24,270 nt of DNA, from the NCBI GenBank assembly GCA_964542875.1, contig CAZIWA010000083.1, positions 1 to 24,270 on the forward strand, in the 5' to 3' direction. Of the stretch, positions 1 to 7,672 are shown piece after piece (within the stretch, counting starts at the first letter, position 1; every line of letters begins with the position of its first letter). Source of the stretch: CAZGOM01 sp964542875 (GTDB lineage Bacteria; Planctomycetota; Phycisphaerae; Phycisphaerales; Phycisphaeraceae). A program made the translations under genes and the position numbers. The notes beneath the pieces were generated by a model. The model did no database searches. It saw only the letters and a program-made list of their open reading frames with translations, and was not told the origin of the DNA.

Positions 1-77
1 CTTTTTGTTTCTTGGTTCTTCTTCTTTCTTCCACCCTCCGCCTCTTAATTTCGCGTCTTCGCCTTTACGGTAAAATT
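1..77 (-). repeat. Dispersed CACGAAG-type spacer repeat, copy 1
   Basis: This pyrimidine-rich spacer contains the block CCGCCTCTTAATTTCG at 38-53, found again base for base at 7121-7136. It is followed by short GTCTTCG/CTTCG units. On the minus strand it reads as imperfect CGAAG units, as in the copies near 7112-7165 and 18089-18132. No start codon plus coding pattern is present, so I treat it as intergenic repeat material. Confidence 0.6.
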
Positions 78-129
78 TCAGCACTTTATCTTGCTCGGCT
101 TCTCGCTTGCCCCTGCAAACTCCTTCTCT

Positions 130-156
130 TTGTTAATATATAACGTTACCTATAAA
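130..156 (+). promoter_or_regulatory. Possible promoter for the SDR gene
   Basis: This is an AT-rich island in a GC-rich window. TTGTTA at 130-135 and TATAAA at 151-156 resemble -35 and -10 boxes, but the spacer is only 15 bp. It lies about 75 bp before the start at 230. A Shine-Dalgarno-like AAGG at 216-219 lies 10 bases before that ATG. The promoter call is weak. Confidence 0.25.
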
Positions 157-229
157 CTCAACATCCCTAAACCCACCTCGCCGGGTATCATCTTCCCCCG
201 CTTGTACAAATTAAAAAGGTAAACCAAAC

Positions 230-1060
230 ATGACAGACACCCCCAAACCCACCGCTCCCGTACCTTCCGCCACCGTAAACCAACTCTTCGACCTCACCGG
301 CAAAACCGCCCTCGTCACCGGCGCTTCAGGCCTCCTGGGCGAAGCCATGTCCACCGCCCTCGCCGAAGCCGGCGCCACCATCGTCGTCGCCAGCCGAGAC
401 AAAGCCCGCGCCCAGGCCTTCGCCGCCACCCTCCCCTCCCCAGCCGGCGCAAAACACCTGGGCGTCGCCCTCGACTACCTCGACGAAAAGTCCTGCGAAC
501 AAGGCTTTAATGACGCCGTCGCCGCCGCCGGCAAGCTCGACATCCTCGTCAACAACGGCCTCTCCCGTGACGCCGCCACCACCGACTGGACCAATGTCAC
601 CGCCAAGGACTTCAACGAACACCTCTCCAATAACACCGGCTACTTCCTGCTCTCGCGCGCCATGTACCACCACGCCGTCTCCCGCAAAGCCCCCGCCAGC
701 ATCATCATGATCGGCTCCATGTACGGCGTCGTCGCCTCTTACCCCGACGCCTACGAAGGCGAATGCATCGCCAGCCCCGTCCAGTACCACGCCCTCAAAG
801 GCGGCACCATCCACATGACACGCCACCTCAGCGTCTACTGGGCCAAGCAAGGCGTCCGCGTCAACTGCATCAGCCCCGGACCCTTCCCCAAAGAATCCTT
901 CTACAGCGAAGTCGTCGAACGCCTCAAGAAAAAATCCCCCATGGGCCGCATGGGCAAGCCCCACGAACTCAAAGGCGCCGTCGTCTTCTTCGCCTCCGAC
1001 GCCTCCAGCTACGTCACCGGCCAAAACCTCCTCGTCGACGGCGGCTGGACCGCCTGGTAA
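230..1060 (+). CDS. SDR family NAD(P)-dependent oxidoreductase
   Basis: A 276-residue classical short-chain dehydrogenase/reductase, cytoplasmic, interconverting an alcohol and a ketone with NAD(P)(H). Visible family motifs are the dinucleotide-binding TGASGLLG at residues 30-37, NNG at 108-110, the structural Asn in NNTG (about 134-137), the catalytic Ser in GSMYG (Ser163), and Tyr186/Lys190 in YHALK. The C-terminal part has ISPGPF and VTGQNLLVDGG, typical of this fold. The ATG start has AAGG 10 bases upstream, and length is near the family norm (about 250-280) with a 20-residue extra N-terminus. The overall pattern resembles gluconate 5-dehydrogenase or 3-oxoacyl-ACP reductase-like SDRs, but substrate cannot be told from sequence. 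No operon partner is visible: the next gene begins more than 500 bp downstream, across a gap. Confidence 0.93.
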   Translation: MTDTPKPTAPVPSATVNQLFDLTGKTALVTGASGLLGEAMSTALAEAGATIVVASRDKARAQAFAATLPSPAGAKHLGVALDYLDEKSCEQGFNDAVAAAGKLDILVNNGLSRDAATTDWTNVTAKDFNEHLSNNTGYFLLSRAMYHHAVSRKAPASIIMIGSMYGVVASYPDAYEGECIASPVQYHALKGGTIHMTRHLSVYWAKQGVRVNCISPGPFPKESFYSEVVERLKKKSPMGRMGKPHELKGAVVFFASDASSYVTGQNLLVDGGWTAW

Positions 1061-1100
1061 TTCTCCCAAGGGCCTTCGCTTCCTAAATTCCGCTTGCTCT

Positions 1101-1144
1101 TTCTGGCCTCCTCTCCATCAGGTGAGGGCTGGGGTAAGGGTGTT
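1101..1144 (+). repeat. GGGAGAGGG-type hairpin repeat, copy 1
   Basis: Aligned without gaps to 22021-22064, 37 of 44 bases match. The core is an imperfect hairpin, CCTCTCC-ATCA-GGTGAGG, with one mismatched pair, followed by GCTGGGGTAAGGG. Translated, it gives the PSGEGWG-type peptide that I recognise as a common spurious ORF from this kind of intergenic repeat in environmental genomes. It sits just downstream of the SDR gene. Confidence 0.7.
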
Positions 1145-1253
1145 TTTTGCATGAGTTGTTCCCAGCCAATCATCGGTAACCACCCAACTCTGCCTTCTCT
1201 TAACTGCCACTGGTCGGCCTGTCCCCCACTGCCCGCTGGGCTTACGCACACCC

Positions 1254-1308
1254 TCAACGCAACGATCTCTCACCTCTCCGATTCCCTCTGAAAAAAACAT
1301 CTAACATC
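1254..1308. repeat. Left copy of 55-bp direct repeat flanking the gap
   Basis: These 55 bases are identical to 1409-1463, immediately on the other side of the N run. A perfect 55-base match ending exactly at the gap suggests two assembly nodes sharing a k-mer overlap rather than a biological repeat. Confidence 0.9.
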
Positions 1309-1408
1309 NNNNNNNNNNNNNNNNNNNNNNNNNNNNNNNNNNNNNNNNNNNNNNNNNNNNNNNNNNNNNNNNNNNNNNNNNNNNNNNNNNNNNNNNNNNN
1401 NNNNNNNN
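1309..1408. other. Scaffold gap (100 N)
   Basis: Exactly 100 unknown bases, a conventional placeholder length. Both edges carry the same 55-bp sequence, so the true gap may be zero or negative and the N run may hold no missing sequence. Confidence 0.97.
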
Positions 1409-1463
1409 TCAACGCAACGATCTCTCACCTCTCCGATTCCCTCTGAAAAAAACATCTAACATC
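1409..1463. repeat. Right copy of 55-bp direct repeat flanking the gap
   Basis: Identical to 1254-1308. The sequence continues rightwards with ATCTAAC-like short repeats (1453-1470). Confidence 0.9.
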
Positions 1464-1490
1464 TAACTTCATACATCTACCATCCCCTCC

Positions 1491-1504
1491 CTCCGACCAG
1501 ACCC
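1491..1504 (+). repeat. GACCAGACCC spacer motif, copy 1
   Basis: CTCCGACCAGACCC is identical to 14856-14869 and differs by one base from 16639-16652. All three lie in spacers and in the same orientation. Here it sits about 90 bp before the DUF4838 start. Confidence 0.55.
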
Positions 1505-1592
1505 TGCTCCAGCCTCCTTGTCTAAAAATCCATGGAACTACAAACAAGTCCCGCAGTCCAATCGGAAGATTCCACCCCTCCCAAAGGTCACT

Positions 1593-4019
1593 ATGAGCAC
1601 TACCATCAAACACCGCTGGGTTGCTTTTGCACTTGCACTCCTCACCACAGGCTCCATCGCCTTGGCCGACGTTGAAGTCGTCAAAGACGGCGTCCCTAAG
1701 GCCACCATCGTCATCGCCCGAGAAAACGCCGGCGATTACAAAGCCCCCGACACCCTCCAGGCCATCAGCGAAGCCCCCGTCTCACACAAAATTCAGGGCG
1801 CAGTCAAAGACCTTCAGGACTACCTCGAAAAAATCACCGGCGCCAAAGTCCCCATCGTCACTGACGATCAGAACCCACAGGGTTTTGTCATCCTCGTCGG
1901 CAAAAGCGCGCTCACCAAAAACTATGCCGATCAGATTCCCACGGGCTTCACCGCCGACCGCAGCGAAGAAGGCTACGTCATTCTCGCCAAGGGAAACACC
2001 CTGCTGCTCGCCGGCAACGATGAAGGCATCTACCGCGGCACCGAGTACGCCGTCGCCGACTTCCTCCACGCCCAGGGCGTCCGCTGGTACATGCCCGGCG
2101 CGTTTGGCGAAGTCGTCCCGCGTCAGAAATCCATCATCGTGCCCGACTGCCTCATCAAGAGCACGCCCGGCTTTAAGCTCCGCAATTTCTGGGGCCCCAT
2201 CTCCCCGGAATTTAACCAGGACATGTACCGCTACAAGCTGCGCAACGGCTTAAATCCGATGATCCACTTCATCGCCCTCCCTGCTGACAGCTCCATCCGC
2301 AGCCTCCTGCCTCCCACGGCCGACGTTGATAAACCCGAGTACGCCGACATCTTCGGCAAAACCGAAACCGGCGCGCCGCACCCCGGCATGCCCAACCTCA
2401 TCAGCGAAAAGTCCGTCGCCTACGCCGCCAGGAAAATCCTCGACTACTGCAAAGCCCATCCCAAAACCAACTCCTGGGGCATCGGCGCCGACGACGGCTT
2501 CCCCCGTGATTACAGCCCCGGCACGCTCAAAGTAAACCTCAACTTCCCCGACGTAGGCGGCCGCCTCGCCTTCGCCGGTGAAACCAGCGCCACCGAGGAA
2601 TGGATGGCCTGGGTCGACAAAGTCGCCGCCGCCGTCCACAAGGAACGTCCCGATATTGCCATCACCACCAACGGCTACGCCAACCGCAACACCGCCGTCC
2701 AGGGCGTCACTTTCGACCCCAACATCTGGATCATGTTCGCCGCCATCTGGAGCGACACCCTCCATGCTTACGACAACCCCCGAAGCTGGCAAACCCTCCG
2801 CCAGGGCAAAATGATCCAAGACTGGACCAAGGCGGCCAAAAACGTCTACATGTACAACTACACGTACTACATGCTCGCCTCCGCAGGCTCCCCCGTCCCC
2901 CTGGCCCGCAAGCACGCGCACGACATGCCCCTCTATAAAAAATGGGGCGTCGTCGGCTTCTCCAACGAAGGCCGCTACGCCGCCGGCGAACAAGGCATCC
3001 TCCCCAACTACCTCATGTTCCGCATGATGTGGGACCCCGGCCTTGATCCCGTAAAGCTCGCCGATGAGTTCTACGCCAACTGGTATGGCCCCGCCGCCAA
3101 GCCCTCACGCGAATTCTGGGACACCCTCGAGGAAACCATCGAGTCCACCAACATGCTCGGTCACGAAGACCGCATCATGCCCTACGTCCACTCCCAAGCG
3201 GAAATCAAAAAGCTTGAAGCCCTCGTCTCCCAGGCGCAAAAGCTCGCCACCGCGGACCCCTACAAAACCCACGTCCTGGCCGACCGCCTCATCCTCAACC
3301 ATCTCAAGGCCTACATGGCCATGCACGAAGCCGAATGGAAAGCGGACTTCACCCAGGCCGCCGCCCAGGCCCAGAAAATTCTCGACCTCCGCAAAGAGCT
3401 CTCCCAGATCAGCCGCGGCTACTTCGACTTTGACCCCAAAACCAACTCCACTTTCGGCTTCTACTACTGGGACGCCCAGGCCCGCTTGGCCTACTACAAA
3501 AAAATCGCGGACCTCACCACCGGCCCCGCCGGCTCCATGGTCGCCATCCTCCCTGAAACCGCCAAATTCGCCGTCGATCCGCGCGATGAAGGCCGCTTCT
3601 TTGACTGGTACCAGCCTTCCTTCAACGACAAAACCTGGAAGCCCATCAGCACCACCATCCCCTTTTATGCCCAGGGCTACCGCGACGAGCAGAACTTCCC
3701 CTACCTCGGCGCCGTGTGGTACCGCCTGGAGGTCGACGTCCCCGGCGACGCCAAGGGCAAGACGGTCAACCTCTACGCCCCCGCATGCGAAGTGGAAGCC
3801 TGGGTCTGGGTCAACGGCCAATTCATCGGCCACCGGGAATACATGGACGGCTACATCCGCCCCAACGCCATCGACATGGACGTCACCAAAGCGCTCAAGC
3901 CCGGCCAGAAAAACACCGTCGTCGTACGCGTGCAGACCCACTCCAACGCCGCCCAGCAATCCGCCGGCATGACCTCCCGCCTCTTCCTCTACGCTCCCAA
4001 ACCCCAGGCTGCCAGATAA
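1593..4019 (+). CDS. Exported DUF4838 domain protein (putative carbohydrate-active)
   Basis: An 808-residue exported protein. The chosen ATG at 1593 gives a clean signal peptide (MSTTIKHRWVAFALALL, then SIALA as a cleavage region) and has AAAGG upstream; an in-frame TTG at 1518 would bury that signal. The N-terminal part (about residues 40-210) resembles the non-catalytic domain preceding the barrel in GH67/GH20-type enzymes, with NDEGIYRGTEYAV and GVRWYMPG. A DUF4838-like central region follows, with GADDGF near residue 300 and MWDPGLDP...YGPAAKP. The last 130 residues look like a GH2-type or galactose-binding beta-sandwich (WYRLEVDVPG, WVWVNGQFIGH). DUF4838 proteins are common in polysaccharide-degrading planctomycetes and Bacteroidota, but no reaction is established here. 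It is a distant paralog of the lipoprotein at 12210-14840. Confidence 0.85.
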   Translation: MSTTIKHRWVAFALALLTTGSIALADVEVVKDGVPKATIVIARENAGDYKAPDTLQAISEAPVSHKIQGAVKDLQDYLEKITGAKVPIVTDDQNPQGFVILVGKSALTKNYADQIPTGFTADRSEEGYVILAKGNTLLLAGNDEGIYRGTEYAVADFLHAQGVRWYMPGAFGEVVPRQKSIIVPDCLIKSTPGFKLRNFWGPISPEFNQDMYRYKLRNGLNPMIHFIALPADSSIRSLLPPTADVDKPEYADIFGKTETGAPHPGMPNLISEKSVAYAARKILDYCKAHPKTNSWGIGADDGFPRDYSPGTLKVNLNFPDVGGRLAFAGETSATEEWMAWVDKVAAAVHKERPDIAITTNGYANRNTAVQGVTFDPNIWIMFAAIWSDTLHAYDNPRSWQTLRQGKMIQDWTKAAKNVYMYNYTYYMLASAGSPVPLARKHAHDMPLYKKWGVVGFSNEGRYAAGEQGILPNYLMFRMMWDPGLDPVKLADEFYANWYGPAAKPSREFWDTLEETIESTNMLGHEDRIMPYVHSQAEIKKLEALVSQAQKLATADPYKTHVLADRLILNHLKAYMAMHEAEWKADFTQAAAQAQKILDLRKELSQISRGYFDFDPKTNSTFGFYYWDAQARLAYYKKIADLTTGPAGSMVAILPETAKFAVDPRDEGRFFDWYQPSFNDKTWKPISTTIPFYAQGYRDEQNFPYLGAVWYRLEVDVPGDAKGKTVNLYAPACEVEAWVWVNGQFIGHREYMDGYIRPNAIDMDVTKALKPGQKNTVVVRVQTHSNAAQQSAGMTSRLFLYAPKPQAAR

Positions 4020-4347
4020 AGGCATCAAACAAATTCACGCTTTTAAACGTTCTTGCACACGCCCGCTTCCATGCCGGGGCTTTGCCTGCAAACGCTGAGG
4101 CAGGTCGGGTCAGAACATAATCGACGTCTTGTTTTACGGCCGAAAATCAATCCCTCGCCATCCGCCAAACCACACCCAAGTCCTTTTTCGCGACTTGATG
4201 GGCAAAGCCGTATGCCGATCAAGAGCCGCCATCAATTGCAAAAACGCACCGAAAATTCAGCGCGTATCCACCAGCCATGTCTTTACCGTTCCCCGCACTT
4301 ACGCCCAACCGACCCCAAAACGCATGACTCGTAATTCGTAACTCCCG
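4020..4347. other. Gene-free spacer between convergent genes
   Basis: This is 328 bp with no convincing coding frame. At about 4036-4066 it contains TCTTGCACACGCCCGC, a weak match to the element cores at 7032-7050 and 16569-16587. At 4326-4341 it has CGTAATTCGTAACT, similar to the AT-rich TAATTC motif near 20326. No clear terminator with a T-tract was found for either flanking gene. Confidence 0.5.
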
Positions 4348-4770
4348 TTACTTCATATCCAGATCAATCACCATCACCAGCTTGTTTTGCTGGTCTTCAT
4401 ACACATACTTCACCAGCTTGCAGGTCTTCTTGATCAGATGCACGCCCAGCCCGCCCACCTGCCGGTCTTCCAGCGGCGCATTGATGTCCGGCTCCGGCCG
4501 CGCCAGCGGATCGTATGGCTTGCCCCAGTCGCAAAGCGTGATCGTCAGCAGCCGATCCTGGATCTCCATCGTGAAGCCGATGTCGTTCTCACCCTGCGTC
4601 GGGTACGCATAGTGGATCACATTCAGCACAGCTTCCTCAATCACAAGATTCGCCGTGAAGTCCACCTTCGGCGAAACCTCGTTGTCGGCGAGGAATTGCG
4701 CAACGCCTTCCACCAGCCGGCTGAACTCTTCCAGGCTGTTCTTGATGGGGATGTCAAGCCGCTGTGTCAT
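4348..4770 (-). CDS. RsbW-like anti-sigma factor / serine-protein kinase (HATPase_c_2)
   Basis: A 140-residue cytoplasmic GHKL-fold ATPase of the RsbW/SpoIIAB type. Such proteins bind a sigma factor or another effector and phosphorylate a STAS partner. Visible ATP-site motifs are the N box IEEAVLNVIHYAYP (Glu46, Asn50), the G1-type DWGKPYDP (Asp81, Gly83) and the G2-type VGGLGVHLIKKT (Gly106-Gly109). An in-frame upstream ATG at 4794 would add eight residues; I prefer 4770 because the first beta strand of the fold starts immediately after it. The STAS gene lies upstream on the same strand, 91 bases away, which fits a partner-switch pair. No sigma factor gene or PP2C phosphatase is present in the window, so the regulated target is unknown. 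Confidence 0.88.
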   Translation of the reverse strand: MTQRLDIPIKNSLEEFSRLVEGVAQFLADNEVSPKVDFTANLVIEEAVLNVIHYAYPTQGENDIGFTMEIQDRLLTITLCDWGKPYDPLARPEPDINAPLEDRQVGGLGVHLIKKTCKLVKYVYEDQQNKLVMVIDLDMK

Positions 4771-4861
4771 AGGAACCCGAAACCCAAAAACCATTCACCC
4801 AACGCCTAAGCGTTCAGATGCGCAACCGCGCCGCTGCACGCTCACACTCAAGCAATCTACA

Positions 4862-5200
4862 TTAGCCGATCTTGGCTTTCGCCTCTTCCACCGACGCGGT
4901 GATCAGCATCAACGCATCGAGCCCCGCAGCCTTGAGCGCTTCTTCCACCAGCGGCTGGGGTTTCACCACCACCAGTTTCCCGCCGTTGGCCTTGATCGTC
5001 TTGGCTGCCGTCAGCAGCATGCGCATCCCCAGTGACGCGATGAACGTCACCCCGGACAGATCCACAATGCCCGAAACCTTCCGGGAAGCGATCTGCGCAT
5101 TGAATTTCAATTCCACGGCCTGCACGCCAGCCAGGTCCAGCCGGCCAACCAGCGCCACATAGGTCAGTTTTTCGCTTGATTCGATGACTTTAAGTTCCAT
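4862..5200 (-). CDS. STAS domain anti-sigma factor antagonist
   Basis: A 112-residue single STAS-domain protein of the SpoIIAA/RsbV family, the expected partner of the downstream RsbW-like protein. In the family, the unphosphorylated form binds the kinase and frees its target. The ATG at 5200 is chosen over one at 5260 because AGGA lies 8 bases upstream and the first strand (MELKVIESSEKLTYVALVG) follows directly. The switch region reads DLSGVTFIASLGMRMLL: Ser56 aligns with the usual phosphorylated Ser, but the common D-S-S/T-G is A-S-L-G, losing both the Asp and the second hydroxyl residue. This variant also occurs in other environmental STAS proteins as far as I recall. It probably still acts as a switch, but phosphorylation cannot be proven from sequence. 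Confidence 0.88.
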   Translation of the reverse strand: MELKVIESSEKLTYVALVGRLDLAGVQAVELKFNAQIASRKVSGIVDLSGVTFIASLGMRMLLTAAKTIKANGGKLVVVKPQPLVEEALKAAGLDALMLITASVEEAKAKIG

Positions 5201-5347
5201 TCCTGCGTCCTGTTCGTCTTTCAAAGATTTGCGGTCGAAATTCAGCCCAACCCGGCTCATGGCCCAACATCATGCCATTAACCGGCGTTTGTTGCACGTC
5301 CAGTGTTAAAAATACATGAACATCCACATGATCCAGCGCATGGACGC

Positions 5348-5611
5348 TTACAAACCCACGATCTGGCTTGCCCGGCGCAGCGTCGCCCGAGTCAACAGCT
5401 TCACCATCGTCGCGGGAAACTCCTTGGACGGATTCTCCAGGTAATCCTTGGGCAAAGTCGCATGCACCATGTCTTTCAACTCCTGGCGCACCTTCTCCTC
5501 ACGCTCGGCCAGAAGCTTGTCCGCATTGCGCGGCAGCGGGTCCACCGCGTCATACGCCAACATCAGCGTGCTGATCTGCCAATCCAGGTAACTATGTGTC
5601 TGTTCGCTCAT
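5348..5611 (-). CDS. Small conserved-looking protein of unknown function
   Basis: An 87-residue protein, predicted mostly helical and charged in the middle (NADKLLAEREEKVRQELKDM), with no signal peptide or membrane segment. I do not recognise a family. The ATG at 5611 is preferred because GGAG lies 7 bases upstream; an open frame extends to 5674 but lacks such a site. It lies 147 bases upstream of the STAS gene on the same strand, so it may be the first gene of a three-gene unit with the partner switch. Its start is divergent from the metallophosphoesterase, and 5612-5709 must hold promoters for both. Confidence 0.65.
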   Translation of the reverse strand: MSEQTHSYLDWQISTLMLAYDAVDPLPRNADKLLAEREEKVRQELKDMVHATLPKDYLENPSKEFPATMVKLLTRATLRRASQIVGL

Positions 5612-5709
5612 GGGTTTACTCCAGACCCGAGAAAATACCACATCCCGCAAGCTACCATTAGCCCGCCCCCGCAATATTTTGTCCGCTCCCCCTTCAAGGA
5701 CCCTGTTCA

Positions 5710-6924
5710 GTGTTTCAGATTCTTATTTTCGCCTTCATCATCTTCGACATCCTCTGGCTCGTCCTGTCGGATCGGAGACTCGTCGCCATCCGTGCGCCCA
5801 AATGGACCCGTGCGCTCAACCTTGTCTTCATCCTCACCATGCTCATTGGCATGAGCATCGTCATCCTTCTCCCCCGCGCCCTCTCCAGGGAACTCCAGCT
5901 TTACCTCCCCTGGTTCTACATCGCCGCGCTCTTCCTCTGGCATCTCATGATCGCCCCCCTGGGCCTCGTGCTGCTTTGGATGGACAACGTCCTCACCCTC
6001 GCCCTGCAAGGCTGGCGCAAGCGGCCTGCCCAATCCGCAACATCCTCCGACCCCGCTCCGGCCCCCGCCGTCCAGCCCACCCCCGTCATCACCGGCTTTA
6101 CCCGCCGGGAAATCCTCTCCGCTTCCCTCATCGCCGCGCCGCCTCTGCTCCTGGGTGCCACCAGCATCGCCGGGCTTGCTCAGGTGGGTAACATCCGCGT
6201 CCGCAAATTCGACATCCCCGTCGTCGGTCTCCACCCCGACCTCCGCGGCCTCACCATCGCACACATCTCAGACACCCATTACGGCCGCTTCACCAACAAA
6301 GACTTCACCGACCAGCTCGTCAAAACCGTCAACAACCTCGACGCCGACCTCCACCTCGTCACCGGCGACCTCATCGACAGCTCACTCCTGGACCTGGACC
6401 ACGGCCTGGCCATGCTCCGGCTCCTGAACAACAAAGCCCCCATCTACTGCTGCGTGGGCAATCACGACCTCTTCATGAACAAACGCGGTTTCATCGAGCG
6501 CGTCAAGGCCAGCGAAGTCAAACTTCTGGTCGACGAACAGGAAATCCTCATGGTCCGCGGCCAACCCATCCAGATGTTCGGCATGGGCTGGTTCCGAACC
6601 GACCCCGAAATCCAAAACACCTCCACCTACCTCTTCCGCGACAAAGCCCCCGGCGTCCCCTCCATCCTCCTCGCCCACCACCCCCACGCCTTCGACGTCG
6701 CCCACGACGCCGGCATCGATCTCACCCTCGCCGGCCACACCCACGGCGGGCAAGTCATGCTCACACCAAACTTCGGCCCCGGCCCGCTCATGTACCGCTA
6801 CTGGTCCGGCCTCTACCAAAACGCCGCCTCCAGCCTCGTCGTCTCCAACGGCGTCGGCAACTGGTTCCCCCTGCGCGTCAACGCCCCCGCCGAAGTCGTC
6901 CACCTCACCCTCGTCAAAGCCTGA
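5710..6924 (+). CDS. Membrane-anchored metallophosphoesterase (YkuE/YaeI-like)
   Basis: A 404-residue protein. Three hydrophobic segments (about 2-20, 36-56, 66-92) precede a proline-rich linker and a further hydrophobic stretch that begins with TRREILSAS (131-155). The calcineurin-like domain follows with all metal-site motifs: ISDTH (Asp188, His190), TGD (Asp220), GNHD (Asn251, His252), AHHPH (His323/324) and GHTHGG (His343, His345). Relatives such as YkuE (Bacillus) and YaeI (E. coli) are di-metal phosphodiesterases/phosphatases, some acting on lipid-linked diphosphates like UDP-diacylglucosamine, so an envelope substrate is plausible but unproven. The start is GTG with AAGGA 9 bases upstream. 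The catalytic domain probably faces the periplasm. Confidence 0.9.
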   Translation: MFQILIFAFIIFDILWLVLSDRRLVAIRAPKWTRALNLVFILTMLIGMSIVILLPRALSRELQLYLPWFYIAALFLWHLMIAPLGLVLLWMDNVLTLALQGWRKRPAQSATSSDPAPAPAVQPTPVITGFTRREILSASLIAAPPLLLGATSIAGLAQVGNIRVRKFDIPVVGLHPDLRGLTIAHISDTHYGRFTNKDFTDQLVKTVNNLDADLHLVTGDLIDSSLLDLDHGLAMLRLLNNKAPIYCCVGNHDLFMNKRGFIERVKASEVKLLVDEQEILMVRGQPIQMFGMGWFRTDPEIQNTSTYLFRDKAPGVPSILLAHHPHAFDVAHDAGIDLTLAGHTHGGQVMLTPNFGPGPLMYRYWSGLYQNAASSLVVSNGVGNWFPLRVNAPAEVVHLTLVKA

Positions 6925-6949
6925 CCATTAAAAACTCCCATATCTGTGT

Positions 6950-7011
6950 CCCCCGGAGGGGGTATCAGCATGTAGCCCCGGGTTGAGCATGTACCCATGC
7001 GACACCCGGGG
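6950..7011 (+). repeat. CCCCGGG double-hairpin spacer element, copy 1
   Basis: Two hairpins in series. The first is CCCCC-GGA-GGGGG (6950-6962). After the linker TATCAGCATGTAG comes a larger one: CCCCGGGT (6976-6983) pairs with ACCCGGGG (7004-7011), and inside it GCATG (6987-6991) pairs with CATGC (6996-7000) around loop TACC. The same two-hairpin layout with a related linker is at 11904-11965. It follows the metallophosphoesterase stop by 26 bases and may also help end transcription, though no T-tract follows directly. Confidence 0.75.
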
Positions 7012-7088
7012 TTGGAGACATTTTTTAAAAACTCTTGCACGCGCCTACGTCCACCCCAGCCACCCCGTAACGACCCAACTCCGTCTGC
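7005..7088. repeat. Approximately 85-nt dispersed element, copy 1
   Basis: It aligns along its length with 16543-16626 with a few short indels. The best-conserved parts are CTCTTGCACGCGCCTACGT (7032-7050; 17 of 19 bases match the other copy) and GTAACGACCCAACT (12 of 14 match). Both copies directly follow a hairpin with a GCATG/CATGC core. Weaker matches to the central core lie near 4050 and 22160. No coding frame is shared between copies. Confidence 0.65.
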
Positions 7089-7111
7089 CTTTGTCTTCAC
7101 CCTTTCTTGGC

Positions 7112-7165
7112 TCTGATTTTCCGCCTCTTAATTTCGTGACTTCGTGACTTCGTGGTTAACTCTTT
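7112..7165 (-). repeat. CACGAAG-type spacer repeat, copy 2
   Basis: On the minus strand this reads as GTTAACCACGAAG followed by two more TCACGAAG units and then AATTAAGAGGCGG. It shares a perfect 16-bp block (7121-7136) with copy 1 at 38-53, and the GGTTAACTCTT end with copy 3 near 18119-18129. Translated fragments (TTKSRSHE) are a familiar spurious peptide in environmental genomes. Confidence 0.65.
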
Positions 7166-7207
7166 CTCTTCCCTTCCCCCCCGCATCGCAATAAGATCAC
7201 CATTGCC

Positions 7208-7654
7208 ATGCGAACCTTCATCTTCTGCTTCAACTGCATACCCTGGCCTTTCTTCCGCCTTTTGGCTCATCTCAAAAGCCACTTCCACAAAACCACCCCT
7301 GTTCAGCGCTACGTCGGCAGCCTCTTGCACGACATCGCAACCTCGCAATCTCAACAAACAACCCTCGCCTCAAACACTCCCCTCCCCATACCAAACCACT
7401 ATCCCGCGCCTGCCCCCAACTTCAAAAACGTCATCGCCGAAATCAAACGCATTTCCCAATACGAACACTCCATCACCAACGGAATTTTTAACGGTTCAAC
7501 CGACATCTCCATTCGACTCGATAACGCTGAGAACCTGACCGACTTCACTCTCCGCACATCCGTCTTCACCCACGATCGCATCACCACCCTCCACATTGCT
7601 CTCCTTCCAATAAAAAAACCACAGGCCGGCAAACCGCCGGCCCATGGCTCTTAA
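7208..7654 (+). CDS. Hypothetical protein, 148 residues
   Basis: I recognise no family. The frame is supported by codon use: most codons end in C, as in the confident genes here, whereas a random spacer frame would not. The N-terminus (MRTFIFCFNCIPWPFF) is hydrophobic with two Cys; the middle is Pro/Gln-rich; residues about 80-135 (FKNVIAEIKRISQYEH...LRTSVFTHDRITTLHIALL) look like alternating helix and strands. No good Shine-Dalgarno site precedes the ATG. The last codons (KKPQAGKPPAHGS) run through the terminator hairpin of the convergent lipoprotein gene, so either the real protein ends there by overlap or the tail has decayed. It could be a degenerate gene. Confidence 0.45.
   Translation: MRTFIFCFNCIPWPFFRLLAHLKSHFHKTTPVQRYVGSLLHDIATSQSQQTTLASNTPLPIPNHYPAPAPNFKNVIAEIKRISQYEHSITNGIFNGSTDISIRLDNAENLTDFTLRTSVFTHDRITTLHIALLPIKKPQAGKPPAHGS
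7612..7642 (-). terminator. Rho-independent terminator of the small lipoprotein gene
   Basis: Read on the minus strand, GGCCGGC-GGTTT-GCCGGCC (7642-7624) is a perfect 7-bp GC stem with a 5-base loop, followed after a few bases by seven T (7618-7612). It starts 31 bases after the stop of the gene at 7673-8140. This is the clearest intrinsic terminator in the window. Confidence 0.85.
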
Positions 7655-7672
7655 TTCTTCAAACCGAATCGT

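Noticed and set aside
1094..1291. Short ORF giving a PSGEGWGKG peptide after the SDR gene
   Set aside because: It is translated from the dispersed hairpin repeat that recurs at 22021-22064, not from a gene.
1453..1480. ATCTAAC short repeats as a possible iteron or origin
   Set aside because: Only two or three imperfect units, no DnaA-box cluster, and no replication gene nearby.
1518..1592. Upstream TTG start for the first DUF4838 protein
   Set aside because: It would put 25 residues in front of a canonical signal peptide, and the sequence falls in repeat-derived spacer. ATG 1593 has a ribosome site.
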